A DNA stretch of 5,722 nucleotides, from the NCBI GenBank assembly GCA_905214265.1, contig CAJMLQ010000164.1:1-5722 (forward strand). The letters run 5' to 3'. Shown here in pieces: positions 1 to 5,722 of the stretch. Below the pieces are notes generated by a model, which ran no database searches, was not told the origin of the DNA, and worked only from the letters and a program-made list of their open reading frames with translations. Every line of letters starts with the position of its first letter. Positions within the stretch are counted from its first letter, which is position 1. The DNA comes from an uncultured bacterium. Its GTDB lineage: Bacteria; Bacillota; Clostridia; Oscillospirales; Ruminococcaceae. The translations under genes were made by a program, and so were the position numbers.

Positions 1-40
1 TCAGTATAACAGATTTTTTGGGGGTTTGCGACTGCACTTA
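1..40. other. Junction sequence after truncated GH38-B, possibly an insertion-element end
   Basis: The GH38-B stop codon lies at the inner edge of this stretch. None of the three minus-strand frames through 37-1 gives the hydrophobic xxxFP strand that follows this point in GH38 proteins, so a single-base indel does not explain the truncation. On the minus strand the stretch starts TAAGTGCAGTCGCAAACCCC and is followed by an A-run. The TAAGTG tip resembles, with one base different, the GTAAG tips I recall for IS66-type inverted repeats, but no search was possible. No transposase is visible because the window ends here. Other options are a genomic rearrangement or an assembly edge. Confidence 0.25.
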
Positions 41-2638
41 GAGGATACTACTCCAATCCTCGTCCCGGTAATCATCCACACGTGTCGTGCATTCCAGGCG
101 CCTGGAATCCTTGAAGAGGGTCAGAGTCTGAGTGATTCGCGCCACGTTGCCCAATTCCGTTCGGATGGTCAGGGTTTCAGAGATGGGCGTGATTTTGCGG
201 GAAACTTGGGCAGACGCGTGTTCAGTGGTCAGCTGATGACCGGTGGTGTAGAATTCATGCTGCGGCTCCATGCGGTTGTGCGTCTCTTTTAGGGCAACCA
301 AGCGGTTTGCAGGGGAATCCTGTGCATTGATGACCTCACGGCCCGCTTTTTTGTCAAACAGGGAAACGATACCGCCACCGCGGCTGGGATCAACGCGGAC
401 ACGCAGAAAGTCGTTTTCAATCACCGTTTCTTCCGCAGCGGCGGCTTCCGCAGCGGCGGGAATGCCGGTGCAGAGGGTCAGGGCAGAAAAGCCCATGGAA
501 GGGACTTTCGCGATGCAGCGCAGCGCTGTGTCGGAAATGACTTCAAAGGGAACTTCGCCGCCGGAGGCATCCAGCAGGCGGCAGACGGACAAATCTGCGG
601 GTGCGTCCAGAGTGATCACAGCGGGATCAGTGCGATCAAAAGCCTGGGTGTTAAAGAGAACGACGGTACGTCCGTCTCCCCGTGCAATGTGAGCGGAAAG
701 GTGGCGGGCAGCATTTTTGGCCAGTCCGGCGGCTATTTCAGCGGCTTCGCGGTATTGAATCATCAAGTCGGCGAAGGAGATTTCGTTGTTTGTCCCGGTG
801 ACGGAGTCGTGATGCTGTCCGCAGAGAACCTGCCGCCAGGCCTTGTCAAAGGCGCGCTCGGGATATTTGGCACCGCACAGACCAGCCATGACGCAGAGCT
901 TTTCAGCAGCGACCAGCAGCTCCTCGCACAGGCGGTTGGCCTCCTTGAGATCTGTGCGGGTCAGCGAAGTTCCCGCGTGGTAGAGGGAGATGTCGCGGCT
1001 GGTCAGCGGAATAACGGCATCTTTGCCGGATGTGAGCGCTTCGTGCTGAACAGACGGCGTGCTGTATTTCGCGTGGACCTCCTTCATCCAGGAGGTATCC
1101 GCCTCAAAGGGGAAGTGCGGGACAGTTGGGAGAGGGTTGCTGCTGCCGTCGCAGACAGCGAAGTGCTGTTTTACGGCGATTTCTCTGGAGATACCGCCCC
1201 TTTTGTGCACCAGGGCTGTGCCATCGGGAGAAAGATGGCGGAATACCGGCGGAAGCCCCAAGATGTGTTTCCACCAGGAAATACCGCTGCATTCTGAGCG
1301 GAGGCAGAGCTGGGATATCTGATTGAAATGCCCAAAAACGTCTCCGGGACTGTAGATTTTGCACAGCGCGCCTAACACATCCCGGTGATAAAGCTGACCG
1401 TACACAAAGTTTCGGGTCAGTCCTTCCTCCGTGCTGGTGAGCTCGCTGGGCTGATTGTACAGACTGTCCGCTTCGACGCGGCCTTTGCGAAAGCATTCCC
1501 GCAGAAACGCTCGATCCTCCGGATAGAGGGTCATGTAGGGATGAAGATAATCCACCTCGGACATGACGGCGGTGAAGTCCGGATTTTCCCGCATACAGCG
1601 CAACAGTTCCCGAGTCAGGTACATAGCTCCCATTGCGTAGATACGCTGCTCCTGGTGGTAAGTTGTGTCAAAGTGGAAACTCGACATCAGATGCTCCTCA
1701 CCCTGGAAGGTGGAAGGTGTGTCATGGCGCACGAAGAAGCGGCCGGATGCGCCGGGCAGCGTGCATTCCGCAGTGCAGACGGATAGGGGAATTTTGGCGC
1801 GAAGCAAGCGGCTTTCACCCTGACGCATTGCAGGAAGCTCAAAAACACTGTCGGCAATCTGGAGGGTGCATGGCTGGGAGTCTGCATAAGCGGAAACAAA
1901 GAAGGGGAAAATCTGGCGGCCGTTGTCAAACAGCAAGGTCCGCGTGGGCTCGCTGACAGAGAGAGCCTCGTTTCCGAAGCACTCCGGGTAGATGGAACAG
2001 TTTGTCATGGAAAGATCGACGGTATCGCAGATATACCCGGGGCGCAGCTTGAACAGCAGAAGATTTAACCCCTTCTGGAAAACAGCCGGAACTGCTTCCC
2101 CCATCGTGGGGAGACCCTTAATACGGCCGAAAGGGGTTTCGCGGATCAATTCGCCGTTGAGAAAAAGTTGGCAACCTGAATTTTCGTAAACAATGACGGC
2201 GCGGCATGCACGTTCTGTACGAACATACGTGGCAGCATAGAAAATGCAGTTGCGCTGCTTCGTCAGGTAAAGCGCGTCGTCACAGGCTGCATTTCCGTCA
2301 TCTGGGTCGAATCGCAGCATTCCCCATTTTTTTAGACCGCGGGCCCAATGAAGAGTCTGCGGGCCGAGTACGGGATTGCTCCCACGCAGACCGAGGTAAG
2401 GGACAATATCCCGTTCTCCTCCATCGAGAGAAAGATAATCCATATGCAGGATTTTTTCCCGGTCATAGAGATGTTCTGCTTCGAAGGTGTCGCCAGTTTT
2501 CATGACATAGGGTCCGATGACCAAGAAATCCTCGATCCGAAAAACAGAAGGGTCGCCTTTTTGGGCGGACGCTTCCAGGACATTGTAATCTGTGACGAAG
2601 ATATCGCCGTGAAAATCCGATTCCTTATATTGCCGCAT
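38..2638 (-). CDS. GH38-family alpha-mannosidase-like protein (GH38-B) with N-terminal beta-sandwich, C-terminally truncated
   Basis: The protein is 866 residues from ATG 2638 to TAA 40-38 (a start at 2647 would add three). Residues about 1-310 form a beta-rich region resembling the sugar-binding sandwiches of large glycosidases (FYAATY at 133-138, LFLNGELI at 158-165, GLNLLLFKLRPGY at 190-202). The GH38 catalytic domain follows: FHFDTTYHQEQ with metal ligands H322 and D324, GDVFGH with nucleophile/metal ligand D433, CDGSSNP near 496-502 as the possible acid/base segment, and QHHDSVTGT with metal ligand H610, the last resembling the eukaryotic QHHDAITGT signature. The HxDPxW consensus is altered to HFDTTY. 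A short Ala/Glu linker (727-737) leads into the C-terminal beta domain. There the protein stops after DWSSIL, at the point matching residue 600 of 819 in GH38-A, so about 200 residues of the domain are missing. All four metal/nucleophile positions remain, but folding and activity are doubtful. No signal peptide is seen. It may be a disrupted gene. Family assignment is strong; substrate is unknown. Confidence 0.88.
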   Translation of the reverse strand: MRQYKESDFHGDIFVTDYNVLEASAQKGDPSVFRIEDFLVIGPYVMKTGDTFEAEHLYDREKILHMDYLSLDGGERDIVPYLGLRGSNPVLGPQTLHWARGLKKWGMLRFDPDDGNAACDDALYLTKQRNCIFYAATYVRTERACRAVIVYENSGCQLFLNGELIRETPFGRIKGLPTMGEAVPAVFQKGLNLLLFKLRPGYICDTVDLSMTNCSIYPECFGNEALSVSEPTRTLLFDNGRQIFPFFVSAYADSQPCTLQIADSVFELPAMRQGESRLLRAKIPLSVCTAECTLPGASGRFFVRHDTPSTFQGEEHLMSSFHFDTTYHQEQRIYAMGAMYLTRELLRCMRENPDFTAVMSEVDYLHPYMTLYPEDRAFLRECFRKGRVEADSLYNQPSELTSTEEGLTRNFVYGQLYHRDVLGALCKIYSPGDVFGHFNQISQLCLRSECSGISWWKHILGLPPVFRHLSPDGTALVHKRGGISREIAVKQHFAVCDGSSNPLPTVPHFPFEADTSWMKEVHAKYSTPSVQHEALTSGKDAVIPLTSRDISLYHAGTSLTRTDLKEANRLCEELLVAAEKLCVMAGLCGAKYPERAFDKAWRQVLCGQHHDSVTGTNNEISFADLMIQYREAAEIAAGLAKNAARHLSAHIARGDGRTVVLFNTQAFDRTDPAVITLDAPADLSVCRLLDASGGEVPFEVISDTALRCIAKVPSMGFSALTLCTGIPAAAEAAAAEETVIENDFLRVRVDPSRGGGIVSLFDKKAGREVINAQDSPANRLVALKETHNRMEPQHEFYTTGHQLTTEHASAQVSRKITPISETLTIRTELGNVARITQTLTLFKDSRRLECTTRVDDYRDEDWSSIL
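431..460 (-). repeat. Two tandem 15-base units coding an Ala/Glu linker
   Basis: The unit TTCCGCAGCGGCGGC at 431-445 recurs at 446-460 with one difference (the last base, C to G). Inside GH38-B it encodes PAAAE-AAAAE (residues 727-736), just before the C-terminal beta domain begins at TVIENDF. It probably arose by slippage or duplication in a linker where length is tolerated. Confidence 0.7.
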
Positions 2639-2646
2639 TGACAGCA

Positions 2647-2653
2647 TCCTTTC
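2647..2653 (-). promoter_or_regulatory. Shine-Dalgarno sequence that decides the GH38-B start
   Basis: The minus strand reads GAAAGGATGCTGTCAATGCGG. The purine tract GAAAGGA directly abuts, and shares its last base with, the first possible ATG (2647-2645), leaving no spacer. It lies eight bases before the second in-frame ATG (2638-2636), the normal distance. I therefore place the start at 2638, three codons inside the longest possible frame. Confidence 0.7.
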
Positions 2654-2671
2654 GGGATTTTTAATTGAATA

Positions 2672-2692
2672 GGCAGTGCGAAATATACTGCC
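2672..2692 (-). other. Alternative pairing competing with hairpin 2
   Basis: GGCAGT at 2672-2677 is the exact reverse complement of ACTGCC at 2687-2692, separated by nine bases. The latter overlaps one arm of the 11-bp hairpin 2, so in the minus-strand transcript the same bases can pair either upstream (11 bp) or downstream (6 bp). The arrangement has the form of an attenuator switch, but the short helix is far weaker and no ligand-binding or leader-peptide element is visible. It may be chance. Confidence 0.25.
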
Positions 2693-2715
2693 TCCGCCAA
2701 GGATGGCGGAGGCAG
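2688..2715 (-). terminator. Strong intergenic hairpin 2, possible weak or partial terminator
   Basis: The arms at 2688-2698 (CTGCCTCCGCC) and 2705-2715 (GGCGGAGGCAG) are perfectly complementary over 11 bases, mostly GC, with a six-base loop at 2699-2704. On the minus strand the stem is followed by TATATTTCG, a poor U-tract, so any termination is likely partial. It lies between GH38-A and GH38-B and could lower expression of the second gene relative to the first, or protect the upstream message from 3' exonucleases. The plus-strand side (CTTCAGCTG) has no T run, and no plus-strand gene is present for it to serve. The stem itself is certain; its function is inference. Confidence 0.5.
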
Positions 2716-2734
2716 CTTCAGCTGTATACGGGTG

Positions 2735-2762
2735 TCAGCCGCACTGAAATTGTGCGGACTGA
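2735..2762 (-). repeat. Inverted repeat (hairpin 1) just after GH38-A
   Basis: On the plus strand TCAG-CCGCAC (2735-2744) pairs with GTGCGG-a-CTGA (2752-2762) around a seven-base loop (2745-2751), giving ten base pairs with one bulged base at 2758. The stem begins only 12 bases past the GH38-A stop codon on the minus strand. No run of U follows, so by itself it is not a classical intrinsic terminator. It may slow 3' decay of the upstream message or act together with hairpin 2. Confidence 0.55.
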
Positions 2763-2774
2763 GAGCAAGCACGT

Positions 2775-5234
2775 TTACAGCGGCAGTTCGCAGATCAGAG
2801 GGTATGTAACCGTACCGTCTGCAGAAAACTGAATAGTTTTAATTTCATATGGTGCAAAATGCGCGGATGTCTTATACTGGAGGACAGAGAGTTCCGCATC
2901 CGTTTCCGTCCCATTTGTCTCATAGGCCCGGATCAAGAGGTCGCAGCTGTCCTCAGCCTGTTTCACCACCCGAATCAATACGTTCTCAGCCGAGCTGCTG
3001 GCAAATGAATTCGTTAAGGGCAGGCTCCCCTGATGGTAGGTTTCATAGATGACGATCGGAGACTGAAGAAGCTCCTGCGCGTTTTTGGTCGGGATGCTTG
3101 GGTCAAGCACACCAGAGTGCGGCAGGATCCGGTATTGGAACTCATGGATGCCAAGATCCATGGCTTCGGTAAACGCGTCCTTGATCCCATAGTGGTCCGC
3201 ATAGCCGGCACTGCGGATCGCCACAAAACGGCCGGTGTTATGGTCAACGCTGTAGCTGCCAGAAGCGTTTGTCACAATGGAAACGCCGCAAGGCTGGCCA
3301 TCAGAGGCGGTCCCGGAAATGTCGAACCACATCTGCCCGGCCTCCTCCATTCCATTGCATTCCTTTTCAATATTTCCATAAGGGATCTCATAGGTTGCCT
3401 TAGGTTCCTGCACTGCCACGGGAAACGCCAGCTTCAGGATCTTGAAGGGTTCCTGCCAATTCATACGCACAGAAACCTCAATTTCCGGCCGGTCGCGATA
3501 GAGCGTGAAGTCCTGGATCAAGGTGGAACTGTGATAGTGAGATTTTGCCCGCAGAGTGGCGAACAGAGGCCCGCGGTTTATTAGCTCCAGCGATGCTTCT
3601 CCGAAAGAACCGATAAACGAATTCAGATAATTTTGTCCATGCGCCCAGGTATCGTTCTGAAAATCCTCGATCACTTGGGCATCGGCGGCATCTGCGCTGA
3701 AGATTTCCCGTTGGCTCACTTTGCTGAAAAGAGAGGCAATGGAACCAGTAGTCGGGTTCAGCCGCAGAAGGTACCAGTCGTTCTCCAGAAAAGCGCTGCC
3801 ATATTTCAGCAGACGCCGGCTGATCGGATTTTCCTGCGTTTTCCGCCGGTAAGTATAGATGGTCCGGTAGCCCATGGGAGGCAGCGTCAGCTGTACGGCG
3901 CTGACGTAGTCGCCGCTGCCGCTGTTATAGGTCTTGTCGGAACGGATATTCTGGTAGGGAATCGGCGTGTCGGTTTCATCCAGAACTCCTGTGACATCCC
4001 TTGTAAGCGGAACATTTGCAGCCGTTTCCCAGGGATTGGGGTTAAAAATGACGACCGGAGATCCGCCGACCTCATTTTCCCAAGTATTCCAGTCAAAATG
4101 CCGGTCAATAGCAAAGCCTTCTCCTCTCTTGGTGTCGATGTTCCAGGAGATTGTCTGAACCGCATGATTGAGCAGTTCGGATGAAATTTTGAGCGCTTCT
4201 CCATGAAATTCCCGCGCATCATCGTAAACAGCTTTCAAGCTGCAGCCGCCTAGGATGTCGTGAAACTGATTGAAGAGAACGTCCTCCCATGCCCGCTGGA
4301 TAGCTGCTTTGCTGTAACGCATTCCTATCAGGCGATGAGCTAGGGTCATGAATTTTTCCGCCATTAACAGCCGGTTTTCGCTCCGGCGGTTGTTGCGCTT
4401 GATCTCGCTGTTTGCAGAGTAGCATCCAATGGCGTGGTGCTGAAGATCCCCCGTCACAACGGCGGAAACCGTATCTTCTTCCCGCAGCTCAGCAAAGAAG
4501 TCGGAAGGAGAACCATAGCGCAGAGTCGGGTCCTTTTCCATCAGCTCCTCCAGGACTTGGAGCGTGGCAATGGTGGGTCCGCCTCCGTGGTTGCCAACAC
4601 CGTAAAAGAACATTTTCGACTCCTGGTCCGTTTGCGCAAGGTCGTGAATGCGTTCATACTTCTGTCCAATGTCATGAAGATCGAGTGAAGTGCCGTAACC
4701 GGTTGGGATTCGATAGGTCAGAATCTGCGTTTTGTCGATGCCTTCCCATAAGAAGGCATCTCGGTCAAGTTTTTTTTCATGTGCTTCCGGCCGCATCATC
4801 ACATAGCCGTGCATGCCGCACTTTGCTAACAGCTGCGGCAAAGCGCCGTTATGGCCAAAGCTGTCCACGTTGTATCCAAAATCTGCAGTTTTTCCAAACT
4901 TTTCATAAAAATATCGCTGAGCGTACAACCCGTGACGGGCAAAGGATTCGCCGCATGGCAGGTTACAATCCGGCTGCAGCCACCAGCCGCCGGCAATGAC
5001 CCAGCGTCCTTCGGCGACGCGCTGGCGGATCTCCTCAAACATATTGGGCTCATTTTCTTCCACCCATTGATAGTAACTTGCACCGGCTGCAGTAAAAACA
5101 TAGCCGTCAAATTCTTTCATGCGGTCCAGGGCAGAGCGGAAGGTCGCCTTGATTTCCGCGAAGCCTTCCTGCCATTGCCACACCCAGGCAGGGTCTATAT
5201 GTGCGTTTCCGATCAGGTATATGGATGGATGCAT
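2775..5234 (-). CDS. GH38 alpha-mannosidase (GH38-A), complete, cytoplasmic
   Basis: This 819-residue protein is a retaining, metal-dependent glycoside hydrolase family 38 enzyme expected to release alpha-linked mannose. Known family motifs appear in order: GNAHIDPAWVWQWQE (metal ligands H12 and D14), YNVDSFGHN (D124, the expected nucleophile and metal ligand; FGH is the hallmark), YGVGNHGGGPT (210-221, the segment where GH38 enzymes carry the acid/base region), DLQHHAIGCYSANSEIKRNNR (263-283, substrate-pocket and middle-domain entry) and FNQFHDILGG (321-330, with H325 as fourth metal ligand). The beta-rich C-terminal domain starts near 480 and runs to the end. The total matches the roughly 800-900 residues usual for bacterial GH38 proteins, so it looks full length. 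No signal peptide or membrane segment is present: the catalytic motif begins at residue 8, so the substrate must be imported. The aldolase lies upstream and a second, divergent GH38 downstream. The GHxxGCYSA-type motif resembles Firmicute GH38 enzymes; exact linkage specificity (alpha-1,2/1,3/1,6 or mannosylglycerate-like) cannot be read from sequence. The gene ends with TAA at 2777-2775. Confidence 0.95.
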   Translation of the reverse strand: MHPSIYLIGNAHIDPAWVWQWQEGFAEIKATFRSALDRMKEFDGYVFTAAGASYYQWVEENEPNMFEEIRQRVAEGRWVIAGGWWLQPDCNLPCGESFARHGLYAQRYFYEKFGKTADFGYNVDSFGHNGALPQLLAKCGMHGYVMMRPEAHEKKLDRDAFLWEGIDKTQILTYRIPTGYGTSLDLHDIGQKYERIHDLAQTDQESKMFFYGVGNHGGGPTIATLQVLEELMEKDPTLRYGSPSDFFAELREEDTVSAVVTGDLQHHAIGCYSANSEIKRNNRRSENRLLMAEKFMTLAHRLIGMRYSKAAIQRAWEDVLFNQFHDILGGCSLKAVYDDAREFHGEALKISSELLNHAVQTISWNIDTKRGEGFAIDRHFDWNTWENEVGGSPVVIFNPNPWETAANVPLTRDVTGVLDETDTPIPYQNIRSDKTYNSGSGDYVSAVQLTLPPMGYRTIYTYRRKTQENPISRRLLKYGSAFLENDWYLLRLNPTTGSIASLFSKVSQREIFSADAADAQVIEDFQNDTWAHGQNYLNSFIGSFGEASLELINRGPLFATLRAKSHYHSSTLIQDFTLYRDRPEIEVSVRMNWQEPFKILKLAFPVAVQEPKATYEIPYGNIEKECNGMEEAGQMWFDISGTASDGQPCGVSIVTNASGSYSVDHNTGRFVAIRSAGYADHYGIKDAFTEAMDLGIHEFQYRILPHSGVLDPSIPTKNAQELLQSPIVIYETYHQGSLPLTNSFASSSAENVLIRVVKQAEDSCDLLIRAYETNGTETDAELSVLQYKTSAHFAPYEIKTIQFSADGTVTYPLICELPL

Positions 5235-5246
5235 AATATAATCACG

Positions 5247-5254
5247 TTCCTTTC
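5247..5254 (-). promoter_or_regulatory. Shine-Dalgarno sequence of GH38-A
   Basis: On the minus strand the sequence reads GAAAGGAA, followed by 12 bases (AT-rich at the end, TTATATT) and then ATG at 5234-5232. The purine core is good but the spacing is slightly longer than usual. The start is still secure because the catalytic HxD motif sits only 11 residues inside the protein, and no in-frame start upstream fits better (a nearby GTG at 5245-5243 is out of frame). I see no convincing -35/-10 pair in the 63-base gap, so translation from a message shared with the upstream aldolase gene is the simplest reading. Confidence 0.6.
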
Positions 5255-5297
5255 AAGTATTTGATTCATTGGTGCAAGGGCTGGTTTCTATCGGTTC

Positions 5298-5722
5298 CTA
5301 TTCCTCAAACAGCGCCCGAATTTGGCTGACAGCCAAGTAATAGTCGTGCAGCTTTTCTTTTTCAAAATCGGAAAGACGAATGGTATTGCTGCGGGAATAG
5401 CTTCCCATCTCTACTCCTTCAAAGGTATTCAGATAGTATTTTGTGCCGGTATTATAAGGCATGGAGGTTTCGCTCAGAACAGTAAGAAAGGCCTGCAGCT
5501 GCTCTGCGCGCTTTTCATCACCCGCGCGGAATCGTTCCCACAGTTTCACATAAAGATCGGGAAAATAGTTTGCGTGTATTCCACAGTAGCCTTGACCTCC
5601 TGCTTTCATTCCATCGAGAAGCAGCGGCGTAAAAGCGTTGAAGATTTTAAGAGAGCTTCCTGCAGCTTTTATTTTATCAAGAATTGTGTACGAACACGCA
5701 GTGTCTTTTGTAAACACAAAAC
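5298..5722 (-). CDS. DapA/NanA-family (dihydrodipicolinate synthase-like) aldolase, C-terminal part
   Basis: Partial gene: the reading frame is open to the right window edge, so the true start is outside. It ends with TAG at 5300-5298. Visible residues include FTKDT, whose lysine (codon 5708-5706) fits the Schiff-base lysine in the GxKDs/GIKE motif of class I DapA/NanA aldolases. About 136 residues run from that lysine to the end, as expected for a family of about 300 residues with the lysine near 160-165. A second family signature, AGGQGYCGIHANYFP (about 5603-5559), matches the G-x-x-G...AN-x-P segment after the lysine, followed by a helix with the usual 'GD..RAEQLQ' pattern. Members cleave or condense pyruvate with aldehydes (dihydrodipicolinate, N-acetylneuraminate, keto-deoxy sugar acids). 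The substrate-deciding N-terminal half is missing, so the substrate is unassigned. The protein should be cytosolic. It lies 63 bases upstream of GH38-A on the same strand, which suggests an operon role in sugar-acid breakdown rather than lysine synthesis (inference). Confidence 0.85.
   Translation of the reverse strand, partial: FVFTKDTACSYTILDKIKAAGSSLKIFNAFTPLLLDGMKAGGQGYCGIHANYFPDLYVKLWERFRAGDEKRAEQLQAFLTVLSETSMPYNTGTKYYLNTFEGVEMGSYSRSNTIRLSDFEKEKLHDYYLAVSQIRALFEE

Noticed and set aside
1..60. Simple frameshift as the cause of the GH38-B truncation
   Set aside because: Both other minus-strand frames were read through to the window edge; neither gives the expected xxxFP strand or other GH38-like sequence.
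689..1297. Long plus-strand open frame of about 200 codons
   Set aside because: It lies wholly antisense to the GH38-B catalytic domain, has no recognisable motif or good ribosome binding site, and is explained by codon bias of the real gene.
2500..2772. Minus-strand frame of 90 codons spanning the intergenic region and the start of GH38-B
   Set aside because: It overlaps the start of GH38-B in another frame, runs through both hairpins and has no recognisable product or ribosome binding site.
3633..4184. Plus-strand open frame of about 183 codons
   Set aside because: Antisense to the middle of GH38-A, with no family resemblance.
4412..4999. Plus-strand open frame of about 195 codons antisense to GH38-A
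   Set aside because: The product is low in hydrophobic-core pattern and rich in Arg, Cys and Ser, typical of shadow frames; the opposite strand carries unmistakable GH38 motifs.
2775..5234. Naming GH38-A as mngB (mannosylglycerate hydrolase)
   Set aside because: No mannosylglycerate PTS transporter or MngR-like regulator is visible, and specificity cannot be read from the motifs seen.
5235..5297. Promoter for GH38-A in the gap after the aldolase
   Set aside because: A TTGCAC box exists on the minus strand but no -10-like hexamer lies about 17 bases downstream.
5298..5722. Naming the aldolase nanA or dapA
   Set aside because: Only the C-terminal half is present and its post-lysine signature matches neither textbook version closely.

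Overview
The window is a three-gene cluster read entirely on the minus strand (right to left) from what looks like a fermentative, anaerobic Firmicute of the Clostridia type, probably gut-associated. That guess rests on moderate base composition (roughly half GC by eye), purine-rich GAAAGGA-type ribosome binding sites, cytoplasmic glycosidases without signal peptides, and the style of the encoded proteins. No taxonomic marker is present, so the assignment is an inference.

Layout in order of transcription: (1) 5722-5298, the C-terminal half of a DapA/NanA-family (class I, Schiff-base) aldolase cut by the right window edge, keeping its catalytic lysine. (2) 5297-5235, a 63-base gap with a Shine-Dalgarno sequence. 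(3) 5234-2775, a complete 819-residue glycoside hydrolase family 38 (GH38) alpha-mannosidase, here called GH38-A. (4) 2774-2639, an intergenic stretch with two strong inverted repeats and a competing alternative pairing. (5) 2638-38, a second, very different GH38 protein, here called GH38-B, with a long N-terminal beta-sandwich region. GH38-B stops abruptly inside its C-terminal beta domain, where GH38-A still has about 220 residues to go. (6) 37-1, non-coding sequence that continues no recognisable GH38 in any frame and may be foreign DNA such as an insertion-element end or a rearrangement junction.

Working model (inference): the genes form a cytoplasmic pathway for imported mannose-containing oligosaccharides or glycoconjugates. 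Two GH38 enzymes of different subfamilies would remove alpha-mannosyl residues from different linkages or substrates, and the aldolase-family enzyme would act on a keto-acid sugar from the same glycan, or make or break a 2-keto acid. The expected transporter, regulator and sugar kinase are not in the window.

The points most worth a second look are the abrupt truncation of GH38-B and the 37 bases after it, the departures from GH38 consensus around its active site, and the structured intergenic region between the two mannosidases. No RNA gene, CRISPR array, complete mobile element or obvious new system is visible. Apart from the truncation this is an ordinary carbohydrate-use locus.
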